Source: DASWLF01 sp963768765 | GTDB taxonomy: Bacteria > Desulfobacterota > Desulfobaccia > Desulfobaccales > 0-14-0-80-60-11 | Assembly (NCBI GenBank): GCA_963768765.1 | Contig: CAVYJK010000029.1 | Span: forward strand, 22,639-86,638 | Length of the DNA: 64,000 bases | Direction: 5' to 3' | Shown here: piece by piece, positions 8,325-16,729 of the stretch | How the letters are laid out: each line of letters begins with the position of its first letter | Position numbering within the stretch: the first letter of the stretch is position 1 | Position numbers and translations under genes: made by a program | The notes under the pieces: model-generated | The model's input: only the letters and a program-made list of their open reading frames with translations | The model's database searches: none | What the model was told of the DNA's origin: nothing

Positions 8325-9359
8325 ATGGGTATCTTTGATATTTACCTGCCGATTGCCGGGATGCACTTTAATGCCCTTATCCTGGTGGCCATCGGCTTCT
8401 CGGTGGGGGTACTGGGGGGCTTCTTCGGGGTCGGCGGCGCCTGGGTGGTCACCCCGGCCCTGAACATCTTCGGCTTCCCCATGGCCTACGCCATCGGCAC
8501 CGACCTGGCCCACATCTTCGGCAAATCCATCGTGGCCACCGCCAAGCACCGCAAGATGGGCAACGTGGATATGAAGTTGGGGCTTCTGTCCATCGTGGGT
8601 TCCGTCATCGGGGTGGAGATCGGGGCCCGCAACGTCATGTGGCTGACATCCAAGGGTCTGGCCGGTCCGGTGGTGCGCTATACTTATATGGTGCTGCTCT
8701 TCGGGCTGGGCTTCTACATGCTTTATGACTACATGACCAAGGATAAGCGGGCCGCGGCCCAGGCTGCTAAAGTCGCGGCCGCGGCCCGGGCGGGGGTAGC
8801 GCCGCCGGCCCGGAAGGCCTGGAACCTGCCGCCCATGATCCACTTCCCGGCCTCGGGCGTCACCATCTCCTTCTGGACCGTCACCGGGGTCTTCCTCTTC
8901 ACCGGCTGGCTCTCCGGCTTCCTGGGCGTGGGCGGCGGCTTCATCCGCATGCCCGCCCTCATCTACCTCATCGGCTGCCCCACGGCCATCGCGGTGGGCA
9001 CCGACCTCTTCTCGGTGCTATTTTCCGGGGCTTACGGCTGCTTCACTTACGGCGTCAAGGCCCGGGTGGAGATCATCGCCGCCATCCTGATGCTCGTCGG
9101 GGCTTCCGTGGGGGCCCAGATCGGCGTCACCGCGGTCAAATACATCCGGGGTTACGGCATCCGCCTGCTTTTCGCCATCATGATTATCCTGGCCGGCTCC
9201 TCCGTGACCCTGAAGCAGTTCAAGTTTAATACCGCCGCCGGCTGGGTGGTGATGTGCGCTGCCTTGGGGATGTGCCTGGTTATTATGGTCAAGTTGTGGC
9301 AGGGCTTCAAGAAGGAACAGGCTGAGAAAGCCGCCTACGCCGTAAAAGAGGTGCGCTGA
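8325..9359 (+). CDS. TSUP family (TauE/SafE) anion exporter 1
   Basis: 344-residue polytopic protein with two homologous halves, each beginning with the TSUP hallmark glycine motif (GGFFGVGGAWVVTPAL; SGFLGVGGGFIRMPAL), separated by a long basic, Ala-rich cytoplasmic loop (residues 138-165). TSUP proteins move sulfite, sulfoacetate, thiosulfate or related small anions across the inner membrane. The substrate here is not determined, though a sulfur oxyanion is the usual guess. The stop codon overlaps the start of the USP gene at 9359 (ATGA), suggesting translational coupling. It is transcribed from the sigma-54 promoter at 7901. Confidence 0.92.
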   Translation: MGIFDIYLPIAGMHFNALILVAIGFSVGVLGGFFGVGGAWVVTPALNIFGFPMAYAIGTDLAHIFGKSIVATAKHRKMGNVDMKLGLLSIVGSVIGVEIGARNVMWLTSKGLAGPVVRYTYMVLLFGLGFYMLYDYMTKDKRAAAQAAKVAAAARAGVAPPARKAWNLPPMIHFPASGVTISFWTVTGVFLFTGWLSGFLGVGGGFIRMPALIYLIGCPTAIAVGTDLFSVLFSGAYGCFTYGVKARVEIIAAILMLVGASVGAQIGVTAVKYIRGYGIRLLFAIMIILAGSSVTLKQFKFNTAAGWVVMCAALGMCLVIMVKLWQGFKKEQAEKAAYAVKEVR

Positions 9360-9778
9360 TGAAAATACTAGTTCCCGTGGATGGTTCGGCTTACTCCCTG
9401 AAGGCGGTGGAGGCCGCCTGCGACCTGGCCCAAACTAAGGCCCCGTCATCCCTTATCCTGGTGGCGGCTGCCATTGAGATTCCCGAACTGGGAGAAGGAA
9501 GGTACATCTACGACAAGACGAGAGCCCAGGCGGAGGCCGCTCTGGCCCGAGCCAAGGAAGTCGCTCAGAATTGTGGCATCAAGCCGGAGGTGCTGCTGGC
9601 CACCGGGCCTTCCCCCGCGGATGAGATCGTCAAGGTGGCCAAAGACGAGAAGGCTGACTTGATCGTCATCGGCAGCCGCGGCCTGGCCGGCAAGACCACG
9701 TCCTTTCTGGGTAGCACCGCCTCCAAGGTGGTGACTTACTCTCCGTGCTCCGTCCTGGTGGTCAAAACCCAGGACTAA
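9359..9778 (+). CDS. Universal stress protein, single domain
   Basis: 139 residues forming one complete USP domain: start MKILVPVDGSAYS, ATP-binding pattern GSRGLAGKTTSFLGST (G-2x-G-9x-G), ending CSVLVVKTQD. It overlaps the TSUP stop codon by four bases and is the last gene before a terminator, so the operon is small membrane protein, exporter, USP. The arrangement suggests ATP- or stress-linked control of the exporter, which is an inference from position. Confidence 0.95.
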   Translation: MKILVPVDGSAYSLKAVEAACDLAQTKAPSSLILVAAAIEIPELGEGRYIYDKTRAQAEAALARAKEVAQNCGIKPEVLLATGPSPADEIVKVAKDEKADLIVIGSRGLAGKTTSFLGSTASKVVTYSPCSVLVVKTQD

Positions 9779-9806
9779 TCACAGCGAACCGGGAGGTTCG
9801 GAAAGG

Positions 9807-9835
9807 CGGCTCCTCCCGGGGAGCCGTCTTTTTCG
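9807..9835 (+). terminator. Rho-independent terminator
   Basis: Seven-base stem CGGCTCC / GGAGCCG with a six-base loop followed by TCTTTTT, directly after the USP gene. Confidence 0.8.
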
Positions 9836-9860
9836 CCCCCCCCGGTAGCGCCGCCTTTCC

Positions 9861-11594
9861 TCAATAAGCGACCAGCAGGTAGCCCATGGCGAGGGCCACG
9901 GTGATCAGCATGGGGACAAAGCAGGCCTTCATGTAGCCCATAAAGGAGATGTGGTACCCGGACTTCTCCGCCATGCCCACGGTGACCACGTTGGCCGAGG
10001 CCCCGATCATGGTGCCGTTGCCGCCCAGGCAGGCCCCCAGGGACAGGGACCACCAGAGCACCCCGCTTTCCGCCCCGGGGATGGTCTGGTTCAGAAAGGC
10101 AATGATGGGCAGCATGGTGGCGGTGAAGGGGATGTTGTCGATAAAGGCCGAGGCGATGGCCGAGACCCACAGCACCATGATGACCGCCATGGTCAGGTTG
10201 CCCTTGGAGACATCCCGCACCCACTCGGCGATGGCCTGGATCAGGCCGGTTTCCTCCGCCCCGGCGACCACGATGAACAGGGCGATGAAAAAGACCAGGG
10301 TGGGCCACTCCACTTCATGCTCCAGCATCTCCACGATGTCCACCCTGGAAATGGCCAGCAGGATCATGGCCCCGGTGAGGGCCGCGATGGAGGGCTCCAT
10401 GTGCAGCACGCCGTGCACCACGAACAGAAAGACGGTGAAACCCAGCAAGCCCAGACACATGGTCAGCAGCTTCCGGTCGGTGATGCGGTACTCTTCCTTC
10501 AAGTATTCAATGGTGCGGGCCACGTCCTTGACTTCGGCCTTGAGAAAGTCCTTCTTGTACCAGAAAACGAAGTAGATGGCCGTGACCACCATGAGGATGG
10601 CGCAAATTACGGTCAGGTTGAGGACGAAATCGCCGAAAGTGAGCCTGGCATAAGAGCCGATGAGGATGTTGGGCGGGTCGCCGATGAGGGTGGCGGTGCC
10701 GCCCACGTTGGAGGCGAAGACTTCGGAAACCAGCAGGCTCATGGGGTTGATCTTCAGGGTCACCGCGATCTCGATGGTCACCGGGATCATCAGCAGCATG
10801 GTGGTGACATTGTCCAGAAAGGCCGAAACCACCGCAGTGATCCACATGAGGATCACCGCCAGGACGAAGACGTTGCCCCGGGCCAGAGCGTAGGCCTTAT
10901 AGGCCAGCCACTGGAACATGCCCGTCTTTTTGGTGACCCCCACGATGATCATCATCCCCATGAGCAGAAAGATGACGTTCAGGTCAATGGCCCGCATGGC
11001 GTCATCGAAGGAGAGGATGAAATACTCCTTATGAAACGTTCCCAGGGTGTAGGTGATGAACAGAATCAAAGCCGCGCCCAAAAAGGCGGCCAGGGTGCGG
11101 TGCATCCACTCGAAGGCGATGAGCAGGTAGACCAGGACCAGGATGGCGGTGGCGATCCAAAAGGCCGGGGTGATCTGGCGGTACAGGGTGAAGGTCCGGT
11201 TGGCCTGGAAGACCCGGTTGCCGGTCTCATCGACGCCGGTCTCCGTCAATCTCACCGGGGTGGGCTGGAGGTGGCGCCAACTGGGCTTGTGGGCCGTAAC
11301 CTCCACCCGGGCCCCGGGCAAAGTGCCGGCGGGCAGTTGCAGCTCGGCCACGAAGGCCCCGGCCTTGCCGCTGGTCACTTCTTCTCCCATGGCCTTGACA
11401 TGTTGGCTGTTGACCAGGAACTCCACTTCCGCCTCTTTGACAGGCTTCCCCTGGGCGTTCTTGATGACGCCCGAAATGACCAGGCGGTCTCCTGGGGCAG
11501 GGGCCGGGGCGGCCAGGGCCGTCGCCGTCAGCACCGATACAGCCAATAAAACAAGGCAAACCTGTTGCAATATGTAACAGGGCTTCTTGGTCAT
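9861..11594 (-). CDS. SLC13/ArsB-NhaD-type permease with periplasmic N-terminal domain
   Basis: 577 residues. Residues 1-29 are a signal sequence (CLVLLAVSVLTATALAA). Residues 30-140 form an exported beta-rich domain resembling a carboxypeptidase-regulatory/Ig-like fold (VISGVIKNAQGKPVKEAEV). The remainder has about ten or more membrane spans with the ion-transporter repeats FLDNVTTMLLMIP, GGTATLIGDPPN and FIDNIPFTATMLP. The family exchanges inorganic anions or carboxylates with Na+ or H+. An N-terminal exported domain is unusual for it. Divergently transcribed from the CBS-domain gene, with dyad motifs in the shared control region. Substrate unknown. Confidence 0.88.
   Translation of the reverse strand: MTKKPCYILQQVCLVLLAVSVLTATALAAPAPAPGDRLVISGVIKNAQGKPVKEAEVEFLVNSQHVKAMGEEVTSGKAGAFVAELQLPAGTLPGARVEVTAHKPSWRHLQPTPVRLTETGVDETGNRVFQANRTFTLYRQITPAFWIATAILVLVYLLIAFEWMHRTLAAFLGAALILFITYTLGTFHKEYFILSFDDAMRAIDLNVIFLLMGMMIIVGVTKKTGMFQWLAYKAYALARGNVFVLAVILMWITAVVSAFLDNVTTMLLMIPVTIEIAVTLKINPMSLLVSEVFASNVGGTATLIGDPPNILIGSYARLTFGDFVLNLTVICAILMVVTAIYFVFWYKKDFLKAEVKDVARTIEYLKEEYRITDRKLLTMCLGLLGFTVFLFVVHGVLHMEPSIAALTGAMILLAISRVDIVEMLEHEVEWPTLVFFIALFIVVAGAEETGLIQAIAEWVRDVSKGNLTMAVIMVLWVSAIASAFIDNIPFTATMLPIIAFLNQTIPGAESGVLWWSLSLGACLGGNGTMIGASANVVTVGMAEKSGYHISFMGYMKACFVPMLITVALAMGYLLVAY
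11562..11580. promoter_or_regulatory. Dyad CTGTTGCA-ATA-TGTAACAG
   Basis: Near-perfect palindrome overlapping the first codons of the SLC13-type permease gene. It matches the GTTGCA-N3-TGCAAC motif found at 11769, 25217, 25303, 32351 and 32471. Probably a binding site for a dimeric regulator. Confidence 0.5.
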
Positions 11595-11768
11595 ACTGGA
11601 CTCTCCATGAATGGCCGGACGAGGGTTGGTGTCTTAAGATTGTGAATCATTACACTTAATCAGATTTTTGTCAAAGGAAAAACCCGGAAAGGTGCTAGCT
11701 TTTTTTCCACTATTATCTTGACTTTTACCCAACACTCCATTAAAAGAAAAAATTAGTTTGTGAATTAT

Positions 11769-11783
11769 GTTACAAAACGCAAC
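11769..11783. promoter_or_regulatory. Dyad GTTACA-AAA-CGCAAC
   Basis: Second copy of the GTTGCA-N3-TGCAAC type motif, just upstream of the ribosome site of the CBS-domain gene and within the divergent control region shared with the permease. Confidence 0.45.
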
Positions 11784-11796
11784 TTGGAGGCCTTCC

Positions 11797-12303
11797 ATGC
11801 CCAACGACAAAAAAGTCAAGGACTTGATGATCCCTTTGGAGGACTACCCTCATATTCCTTACTGGTTCACCCTGCGCCAGGCCATGGCCATTGTCCGGGA
11901 AGCGGCCATCAAGTTTGAAGGTTCTTTCGAGCCCCGGGCGGTGCTGGTCTTTGATGAAAAATACCAGCTCATGGGCATCCTGACTCTGCGGGATATCATC
12001 AAGGGACTGGAGCCCAGGTTCCTCAAAGAGACCGATCTCATCAAGGCGGACCCCAGCCTGACGGTGCTCTTCAAGGACCTTTTCGGCCCCAACCTGAAGG
12101 AGCAGTCCCAAAGGCCGGTGAGCGAAGTTATGAGCCCCATCAAGGTCGTGGTGGACGCCCGGGACAACATCGTCAAGGCGCTGTACCTGATGATCAAGGA
12201 AAACGTGGGCCTGATGCCGGTGATGGAGGAAGGCAAGGTCATGGGCATGGTCCGTCTCAGCGACCTGTTTAACGAGATCTCCAAGACCGTGCTGGGCGAA
12301 TAG
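11797..12303 (+). CDS. Two-CBS-domain protein
   Basis: 168 residues containing a CBS pair (KVKDLMIPLEDYPHIPYW...ILTLRDIIKGLEP; PVSEVMSPIKVVVDARDNIVKA...VRLSDLFNEI). CBS pairs bind adenine nucleotides and tune partner proteins, often transporters. ATG 11797 is preferred over the in-frame ATG at 11767 because TTGGAGG lies six bases before it. It sits 29 bp upstream of an SLC13 permease gene on the same strand and is divergent from another, so regulation of anion uptake by energy state is likely. Confidence 0.88.
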   Translation: MPNDKKVKDLMIPLEDYPHIPYWFTLRQAMAIVREAAIKFEGSFEPRAVLVFDEKYQLMGILTLRDIIKGLEPRFLKETDLIKADPSLTVLFKDLFGPNLKEQSQRPVSEVMSPIKVVVDARDNIVKALYLMIKENVGLMPVMEEGKVMGMVRLSDLFNEISKTVLGE

Positions 12304-12332
12304 GCCTCTGAGGCATACAGGGAGTAAGGATT

Positions 12333-13868
12333 ATGATGGAGGAAACCAGAAGAATGCCGGTGGGCGCCGGCCTGCCGGAAATGCCCGAAGAAATCATCCT
12401 GGCCCCCAAAAAACGCGTCATCGACTGGCGGCGCATATTTTTTATCCTGTTGGGCCTGGCAATCTTCTTTCTTTTCATGTTCATCGAAAGCCTTCCCGAT
12501 GCGGTGGACCCCGGCGGCAAGGTCTTCAAGCTCCCCTGGGCCGGTAAGATGGCCATCGGTCTCTTTCTCATGGCCGGGGTCTGGTGGGTCTTCGAAGTGA
12601 TGCCCATCGGCGCCACTTCCATCGCCATCGGGTTGTTCCAGGTGCTCTTCTATATCCGGCCGGCCAACGACGCCCTGCGGGACTTTCTGGACCCTTCCGT
12701 CTGGTTCATCTTCGGTTCCGTGGTGGTGGGCGCCGCCTTCACCGCCTCCGGCCTCACCAAGCGCATGGCCTACAAGATGCTCACGGTGGTGGGGGAGCGC
12801 ACCAATCTGATCCTGCTGGGGGCCTTCCTGGTCACCGCCGGCATGACCCTGCTCATGGCCCACACCGCGGTGGCCGCGGCCATCTTCCCGTTGCTCATGG
12901 CCATCAACGCCCTGTACAGCGAATCGGACCAACCCACCAAGTTCGGCAAGGGCCTGTTTATCGGCATGGCCTGGGTGGCGGGGGCCGGCTCCATCATCAC
13001 CTTCCTGGGCGCGGCCCGGGGCGTGGCCGCCGCCGGTATGTTCAAGGAGTTTACCGGCCAGGACATCGGCTTCTTCGAACTTACCTACTACATGCTGCCC
13101 CTGGGCGCCCTGATGGTTCTCCTCATCTGGCTGATCATCATCACTTTTTTCCGGCCCGAAAAGCCCCGTATTGAGGGGCTGGTGGCTAAAGCCCGGGAAT
13201 TGGCCAAGGAACTGGGGCCGTTCAATCCCAAAGAGAAGTTCGTCATCTTCACCATGGCGGTCATCATCACCCTGTTCATGCTCAAGTCGTTTCTGCCGGT
13301 GCCTGCCTTTCAAAACATGTCCCGGGCCGGCATCATGCTCATCGGCACCGTGGCCTTTTTCCTCACCAAGACCCTGACGGTGGAAGACCTGGAGAGCATC
13401 CCCTGGAACATCATCCTGCTTTTCGGCGGCGCCATGTCCATCGGCTTCTGCCTCTGGCAGACCAAGGCGGCGGAGTGGATGGCGGTACACTGGCTCACCA
13501 TGTTCCTGAACGCCCCCTGGCTGGTGTTCGTGCTCTCCATCGCCTTCTTTGTCCTGATCATGACCAATTTCATCATGAATGTGGCGGCCATTGCCATCTC
13601 GCTCCCCGTCTCCCTGGTCATTGCCAAGTACCTGGGGGTGGCGCCCCACGTCATCCTGTTCGCCTCCCTGGTCACCGCGGGCATGCCCTTTAACCTGCTC
13701 ATCGGCGCGGCGCCCAACGCCATCGCCTATGAGAGCAGGCAATTCACCACGGGGGAATTTTTTGGCTACGGCTGGGTTCCCAGCCTGACGCTGATGGCGG
13801 TTTTGGCTCTCTTTGTCTACATCATCTGGCCCCTCATGGGTATGCCGGTGCTGGCGCCCAAGCTGTAG
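12333..13868 (+). CDS. SLC13/DASS family anion permease
   Basis: 511 residues with about 11-12 membrane spans after a cytoplasmic N terminus of about 45 residues. SLC13/DASS traits include the broad two-fold repeat and the loops GATSIAIGLFQ and MNVAAIAISLPVS; GMPFNLLIGAAPNAIAY near the end fits the conserved substrate/Na+ site region. Members carry dicarboxylates, citrate or sulfate. The gene is probably co-transcribed with the CBS gene 29 bp upstream. The specific substrate cannot be told. Confidence 0.88.
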   Translation: MMEETRRMPVGAGLPEMPEEIILAPKKRVIDWRRIFFILLGLAIFFLFMFIESLPDAVDPGGKVFKLPWAGKMAIGLFLMAGVWWVFEVMPIGATSIAIGLFQVLFYIRPANDALRDFLDPSVWFIFGSVVVGAAFTASGLTKRMAYKMLTVVGERTNLILLGAFLVTAGMTLLMAHTAVAAAIFPLLMAINALYSESDQPTKFGKGLFIGMAWVAGAGSIITFLGAARGVAAAGMFKEFTGQDIGFFELTYYMLPLGALMVLLIWLIIITFFRPEKPRIEGLVAKARELAKELGPFNPKEKFVIFTMAVIITLFMLKSFLPVPAFQNMSRAGIMLIGTVAFFLTKTLTVEDLESIPWNIILLFGGAMSIGFCLWQTKAAEWMAVHWLTMFLNAPWLVFVLSIAFFVLIMTNFIMNVAAIAISLPVSLVIAKYLGVAPHVILFASLVTAGMPFNLLIGAAPNAIAYESRQFTTGEFFGYGWVPSLTLMAVLALFVYIIWPLMGMPVLAPKL

Positions 13869-14161
13869 CACGCGCCGGTTTGACATAGGGAGGGGCCGGG
13901 CTGCGGCCTCTCCCACCCTTCTTCCCCGTCCACCGGTGGATCAAGCCCGTGCCTCAGGACCCAGGCTGGGCCGCCGGAAAACCTATCTTAACTTTGGCGG
14001 GCCCAGACGCCCCAAGACTCTCTCCCCTCAACTCGCCGCCCGACTTCTCCCCCGGAAATCCAGCTGCGAGCTTGACCGGATGGGGTAAATAGGCTAAAAT
14101 TTAAATAAAAATCGCAGCTTGTGATCAAAGGATTTCGTTACTCACCTGAAGACGGGGGGGC
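13869..14161. other. Intergenic region with weak hairpin
   Basis: A GGGAGGGGCC...GGCCTCTCCC stem near 13888-13916 may act as a terminator for the SLC13 gene. The rest is low-complexity or AT-rich near 14095-14120. No gene is evident. Confidence 0.4.
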
Positions 14162-16729
14162 ATGGTGACCACCCTGAAGCGCGCCTGGCAACGCCTCACC
14201 AAAGCCAACCACCGGGCGGACCAGACCCAGGCGGACCTGGCCCAAAGGTACGCCCATTTCCAGCGCTTATTGTCCGCCAACAACCAGGTCTTGGCCCTCA
14301 TGGCCGACATGGAAGAAAAACTCTCCGGCGACTACCTTTTCGACCTCCAGTACATCCGGGCCACGGTCAGCCAGCTTGACCAGGAAAGCGCCGCCCTGGT
14401 GGCGGCCCTCAACGGCCTGGGGAGCGGCCGCTATCACAACCTGACCGCGGCCCTGAAGCGCATTACCGCGGAAGTGGAGCAAGTGCTCAACCGCCGCCGG
14501 GAAATTCCCGTCGCGCCCCTGGTCATTTCCTTTGACGATCTTGACGCCGGCCTGGCGGAGCAGGTGGGGGGCAAAAACGCCAACCTGGGCGAAGTTAAGA
14601 ACCGGGTGGGGTTGCCGGTGCCCCCCGGCTTTGCCATCTCCACTTACGCCTACAAGGTGTTCCTGGACCACAATCAGCTGACGTCCCGCATCACCGAGCT
14701 TTTGGGGCACTGGCGCCTGGACGACCTGGACAGCCTGGCCCAGGTCAGCGAGGAGCTCAAGAAGATGGTCCTGGCGGCCCAGGTGCCTCCGGAGCTGGAG
14801 CAGGCCATCACCGAGGTCTACGGCCGCCTGCCGGCCCCCGGGGGTGCGGCCCCCCTGGTGGCCATGCGCTCCAGCGCCGTGGGGGAGGACCTGACCTTCA
14901 CCTTTGCCGGGCAGTACGCCACCTATCTCAATGTGCCGCCCACCGAACTGGTGAGCCGCTACAAAGACATCGTGGCCAGCCTTTTCACCCCCCGGGCCCT
15001 GTTTTATTATAAAAACAAAGGGTTTAAGGAAGAGGAGATGGCCATGGGGGTGGCGGTGATGCCCATGATCCAGGCCCGGGCCAGCGGCGTCCTCTTCACC
15101 CGCCAGCCGGAGGCCCCGGAGGTGGAGGCGGCCCTGATCAACGCGGTCTGGGGCCTGGGCAAGTACGCGGTGGGCGGGGTCATCAGCCCGGACCATTACC
15201 TGGCGGCCTACGAGCCCCGGGGGCGGGTCCTGAAGCAGACCATTCCCGCCAAAGAAGTGATGCTGGTGACCCGGACCGGCGGCGGGGTGGAGGAAGTGCC
15301 GGTGCCCCCGGCCAGGGTGGCAGCCCCCTGCCTGGAGCCGGCGCAAATCGAGGAGCTCGTCCGCTGGGCCGCCACCCTGGAGGCCCACTACCTGAAACCC
15401 CAGGACGTGGAGTGGGCCCTAGACGAGGCCGGCCAACTCTGGCTTTTGCAGTCCCGGGTGCTGCAGGTGCCGGCCAAAAAGGCCCCGGAACGCCCGGCCG
15501 CCCGAACCCTCAAGGAGCACTCGGTGCTCATCGACCAGGGCACCGTGGCCTGCCGGGGCGTGGGCGCCGGCCCCGTGGTGCTGGTGCGCCGGGACGAGGA
15601 CTTGAAGCAATTTCCCCCCGGCGGCGTCCTGGTGGCCCGGCACACCTCCCCCAAGTACGTGACGGTGATGCCCCAGGCCGCGGCCATCATCACCGACGCC
15701 GGCAGCCCCACCGGCCACATGGCGCTTCTGGCCCGGGAGTTCCGCATCCCCGCCATCTTGAACACCGGCAACGCCACCCAGATACTTTCGCCCGGACAGG
15801 TGGTGACGGTGGACGCCAACTACAACAACATCTACGACGGGGTGATCCCGGAACTGCTGGAGCCCGAGGAGGGCCGGCGCAACGACCTGGCGGATAGCCC
15901 GGTCTTTCAAACCCTGCAGGCGGTGGTGAACAAAATCGTCCCCCTGAACCTCATCAACCCCATTGATGAGACGACCTTCACCCCGGAGGGCTGCCGCACC
16001 CTCCACGACATCGTGCGCTTCGCCCACGAGTTCTCCATGCGGGAGATGTTCAAGCTGGCGGAAAGCGAAGTGGAGTCCGCCGGCGAAGTGGTGGATCTGG
16101 AATCGGACCTGCCCTTCAAGGTGCGGATCCTGGACCTGGGCGGCGGCGTAAAAAGGGGCTGGGGGCGCAAGGTGCGGCCGCAGCAGGTGGTTTCCCTGCC
16201 CTTCAAGGCTTTCTGGAAGGGCCTCATCGCCATGCGCTGGCCCCAGGGGAAACCCGCGGGCGTCAAAAGCCTGTCTTCCGTCTTCGTCAAGGGCGAGGCG
16301 GAGGTGGCCCAGGGCGAAGCCCCCTGGCGGGATCAGAGCTACGTGGTGCTCTCCAAAAATTATATGAACTTTAGCATCCGTCTGGGGTATCATCTCTCCA
16401 CGGTGGAGGCTTATCTCTCAGACCAGATCAACGACAACTACCTGACCTTCAGCTTCCGGGGCGGCGGCTCCACCCCGGAACGCCGGGAGCGCCGGGCCCG
16501 GCTCATCGAGGAGATCATCGACCGCATGGACCTCAACTACCAGCGCAAGGGGGACCTCATCGAGGCCCGCCTGGGCAAATATTCGCTGGAAAAAATGAGC
16601 CAGCGCCTGGTATTGTTGGGGAAGCTCACCCTGTACACCAAGCAGCTGGACATGGTGCTGTTTTCTGAGAGCATCGTGGATTGGTACATCAAGGACTTTT
16701 TGCGCGACCACGTGGAGGCCACCAACTGA
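14162..16729 (+). CDS. PEP-synthase-like protein with swivelling phosphohistidine domain, paralogue 2
   Basis: 855 residues. Residues 1-115 are helical with NNQVLALMADMEEKLSGDYLF. Residues 130-435 are the ATP-grasp domain (GGKNANLGEVKN; AMRSSAVGED at 234-243; VWGLGKYAVGGVISPD). Residues 455-565 are the mobile domain with His519 in TDAGSPTGHMALLARE, the expected phosphohistidine. Residues 590-855 are a C-terminal domain with GCRTLHDIVRFAHE and ILDLGGGV instead of the PEP-synthase TIM barrel. The stop codon overlaps the histidine kinase start (TGATG), so the two are translationally coupled. A kinase and a response regulator follow, the same set as at 35976-41283. Function beyond ATP-dependent self-phosphorylation is unknown. 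Confidence 0.87.
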   Translation: MVTTLKRAWQRLTKANHRADQTQADLAQRYAHFQRLLSANNQVLALMADMEEKLSGDYLFDLQYIRATVSQLDQESAALVAALNGLGSGRYHNLTAALKRITAEVEQVLNRRREIPVAPLVISFDDLDAGLAEQVGGKNANLGEVKNRVGLPVPPGFAISTYAYKVFLDHNQLTSRITELLGHWRLDDLDSLAQVSEELKKMVLAAQVPPELEQAITEVYGRLPAPGGAAPLVAMRSSAVGEDLTFTFAGQYATYLNVPPTELVSRYKDIVASLFTPRALFYYKNKGFKEEEMAMGVAVMPMIQARASGVLFTRQPEAPEVEAALINAVWGLGKYAVGGVISPDHYLAAYEPRGRVLKQTIPAKEVMLVTRTGGGVEEVPVPPARVAAPCLEPAQIEELVRWAATLEAHYLKPQDVEWALDEAGQLWLLQSRVLQVPAKKAPERPAARTLKEHSVLIDQGTVACRGVGAGPVVLVRRDEDLKQFPPGGVLVARHTSPKYVTVMPQAAAIITDAGSPTGHMALLAREFRIPAILNTGNATQILSPGQVVTVDANYNNIYDGVIPELLEPEEGRRNDLADSPVFQTLQAVVNKIVPLNLINPIDETTFTPEGCRTLHDIVRFAHEFSMREMFKLAESEVESAGEVVDLESDLPFKVRILDLGGGVKRGWGRKVRPQQVVSLPFKAFWKGLIAMRWPQGKPAGVKSLSSVFVKGEAEVAQGEAPWRDQSYVVLSKNYMNFSIRLGYHLSTVEAYLSDQINDNYLTFSFRGGGSTPERRERRARLIEEIIDRMDLNYQRKGDLIEARLGKYSLEKMSQRLVLLGKLTLYTKQLDMVLFSESIVDWYIKDFLRDHVEATN

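Noticed and set aside
9951..11549. 532-codon open frame on the plus strand
   Set aside because: Antisense of the SLC13-type permease; His/Gly/Asp-rich with no membrane pattern.
11859..13916. 685-codon open frame on the minus strand
   Set aside because: Antisense of the CBS and second SLC13 genes; both plus-strand products are clear family members.
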